Under the pieces are notes generated by a model. That model ran no database searches. It saw nothing but the letters and a program-made list of their open reading frames with translations, and had not been told where the DNA came from. The translations under genes were made by a program, and so were the position numbers. 12,913 nt of DNA from Candidatus Margulisiibacteriota bacterium (GTDB taxonomy: Bacteria > Margulisbacteria > WOR-1 > O2-12-FULL-45-9), in NCBI GenBank assembly GCA_018817195.1, contig JAHIUL010000187.1, positions 1 through 12,913 of the forward strand, read 5' to 3'. Shown here one piece after another: positions 12,408 to 12,913 of the stretch; the first letter of the stretch is position 1, and every line of letters starts with the position of its first letter.

Positions 12408-12913
12408 CTCAGCAATTCTCGAATCTTGTCTGGCACACTGGCACTCTTCAATATCGCTTCCCCTACCAACATCCCGTCAACACCAACATCTCTCAGCATT
12501 TGGACATCCTTTTTGTTTTGGATCCCGCTTTCACTTATAACAACGCGATCCTTAAGCCCCGGGAATTGTTTTAGCAGATTAATTGTGGTTTTCAAGCTAA
12601 TTTTAAGTGTATCAAGATCACGATTATTAATGCCTATTATTCTGGCGTTTGTTTTTAAAACCCGCTGGACCTCATCCGCATTATGAACTTCCACCAAGGC
12701 CTGCATGCCTAACTTCTCTGTCAAAGCCAATAAATTAATCAGTTCATCGTCTTTAAGGATCCTGGCGATCAGAAGGACTGCGTCTGCCCCGGCGATTTTT
12801 GACTCATAAACTTGGGCTTCATCAACAATAAATTCCTTGCGCAGAACAGGAATAGTAGTTGATTCTTTTGCTTGCTTAATATATTCGAGCTTTCCCTGGA
12901 AGTATTTCTCGTC
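12404..12913 (-). CDS. trpC: Indole-3-glycerol phosphate synthase TrpC, 5' end outside window
   Basis: TIM-barrel enzyme closing the indole ring in tryptophan synthesis (carboxyphenylamino-deoxyribulose phosphate to indoleglycerol phosphate). The frame is open to the window edge (first visible codons DEKYFQGKLEYIK), so the N-terminal third or so is missing; a TTG at 12730 is internal. Visible landmarks are the catalytic lysine in PVLRKEFIVDE, GADAVLLIARIL, the glutamate in ALVEVHN, the asparagine in IGINNRDL, the glutamate in VISESGI, and the phosphate-binding GVDGMLVGEAIL. The stop overlaps the NHL gene start by four bases. No other trp gene is visible downstream; any trp operon would lie upstream of the edge. 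Identity is secure. Confidence 0.96.
   Translation of the reverse strand, partial: DEKYFQGKLEYIKQAKESTTIPVLRKEFIVDEAQVYESKIAGADAVLLIARILKDDELINLLALTEKLGMQALVEVHNADEVQRVLKTNARIIGINNRDLDTLKISLKTTINLLKQFPGLKDRVVISESGIQNKKDVQMLRDVGVDGMLVGEAILKSASVPDKIRELLR

Noticed and set aside
1..12913. tRNA, rRNA, CRISPR, insertion sequence, prophage or defence genes
   Set aside because: No cloverleaf-like sequence, regularly spaced repeat array, transposase or phage-type gene was recognised; the genes are almost continuous, leaving little room for them.

Overview
The window looks like ordinary chromosome from an uncultivated, Gram-negative-type (diderm) bacterium of moderate-to-low GC. The diderm call rests on two Sec-exported proteins, one of them a long, strand-rich protein typical of outer-membrane beta-barrels. 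The housekeeping genes are all bacterial. The mixture (DapL-like aminotransferase, two-subunit class I fumarase, YqeG phosphatase, NHL propeller beside a barrel) recalls candidate phyla such as Margulisbacteria/WOR-1 or Omnitrophica, but that placement is a guess from memory, not a result.

Left half, plus strand, two transcription groups. Group 1 (1-3784) is lipA (cut by the window edge), a class I/II aminotransferase, pdxA and ksgA, each overlapping the next by 4-22 bases. It covers lipoate synthesis, amino-acid transamination, pyridoxal-phosphate synthesis and 16S rRNA dimethylation; pdxA-ksgA is a neighbourhood known from many bacteria. A 111-base gap after ksgA holds a long hairpin built of 8-base tandem repeats and then a promoter-like pair so close to mdh that the mdh mRNA may be leaderless. 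Group 2 (3896-7681) is mdh, the fumarase alpha and beta subunits, a secreted half-length oligopeptide-binding-type protein, a small DUF4911-like protein and a YqeG-type HAD phosphatase. Mdh and fumarase catalyse two consecutive steps linking fumarate, malate and oxaloacetate.

Right half, minus strand (12913 down to 7695): trpC (cut by the window edge), a secreted six-repeat NHL propeller, an 880-residue putative outer-membrane barrel, ruvC and ruvA, packed with gaps of 24 bases or less. It converges on yqeG with only 13 bases between the stop codons. ruvB is not next to ruvA here.

Most genes are conventional. The parts worth a second look are: the half-length solute-binding protein, whose signal peptide is coded by a 7-base tandem repeat and whose cleavage site lies in a perfect hairpin; a palindrome inside lipA that seems to add about five residues; the octamer-repeat hairpin after ksgA; the possibly leaderless mdh; and the NHL propeller/barrel pair between trpC and ruvC. 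No tRNA, rRNA, CRISPR array, insertion sequence or phage gene was seen. There is no gene-free stretch above 300 bases.
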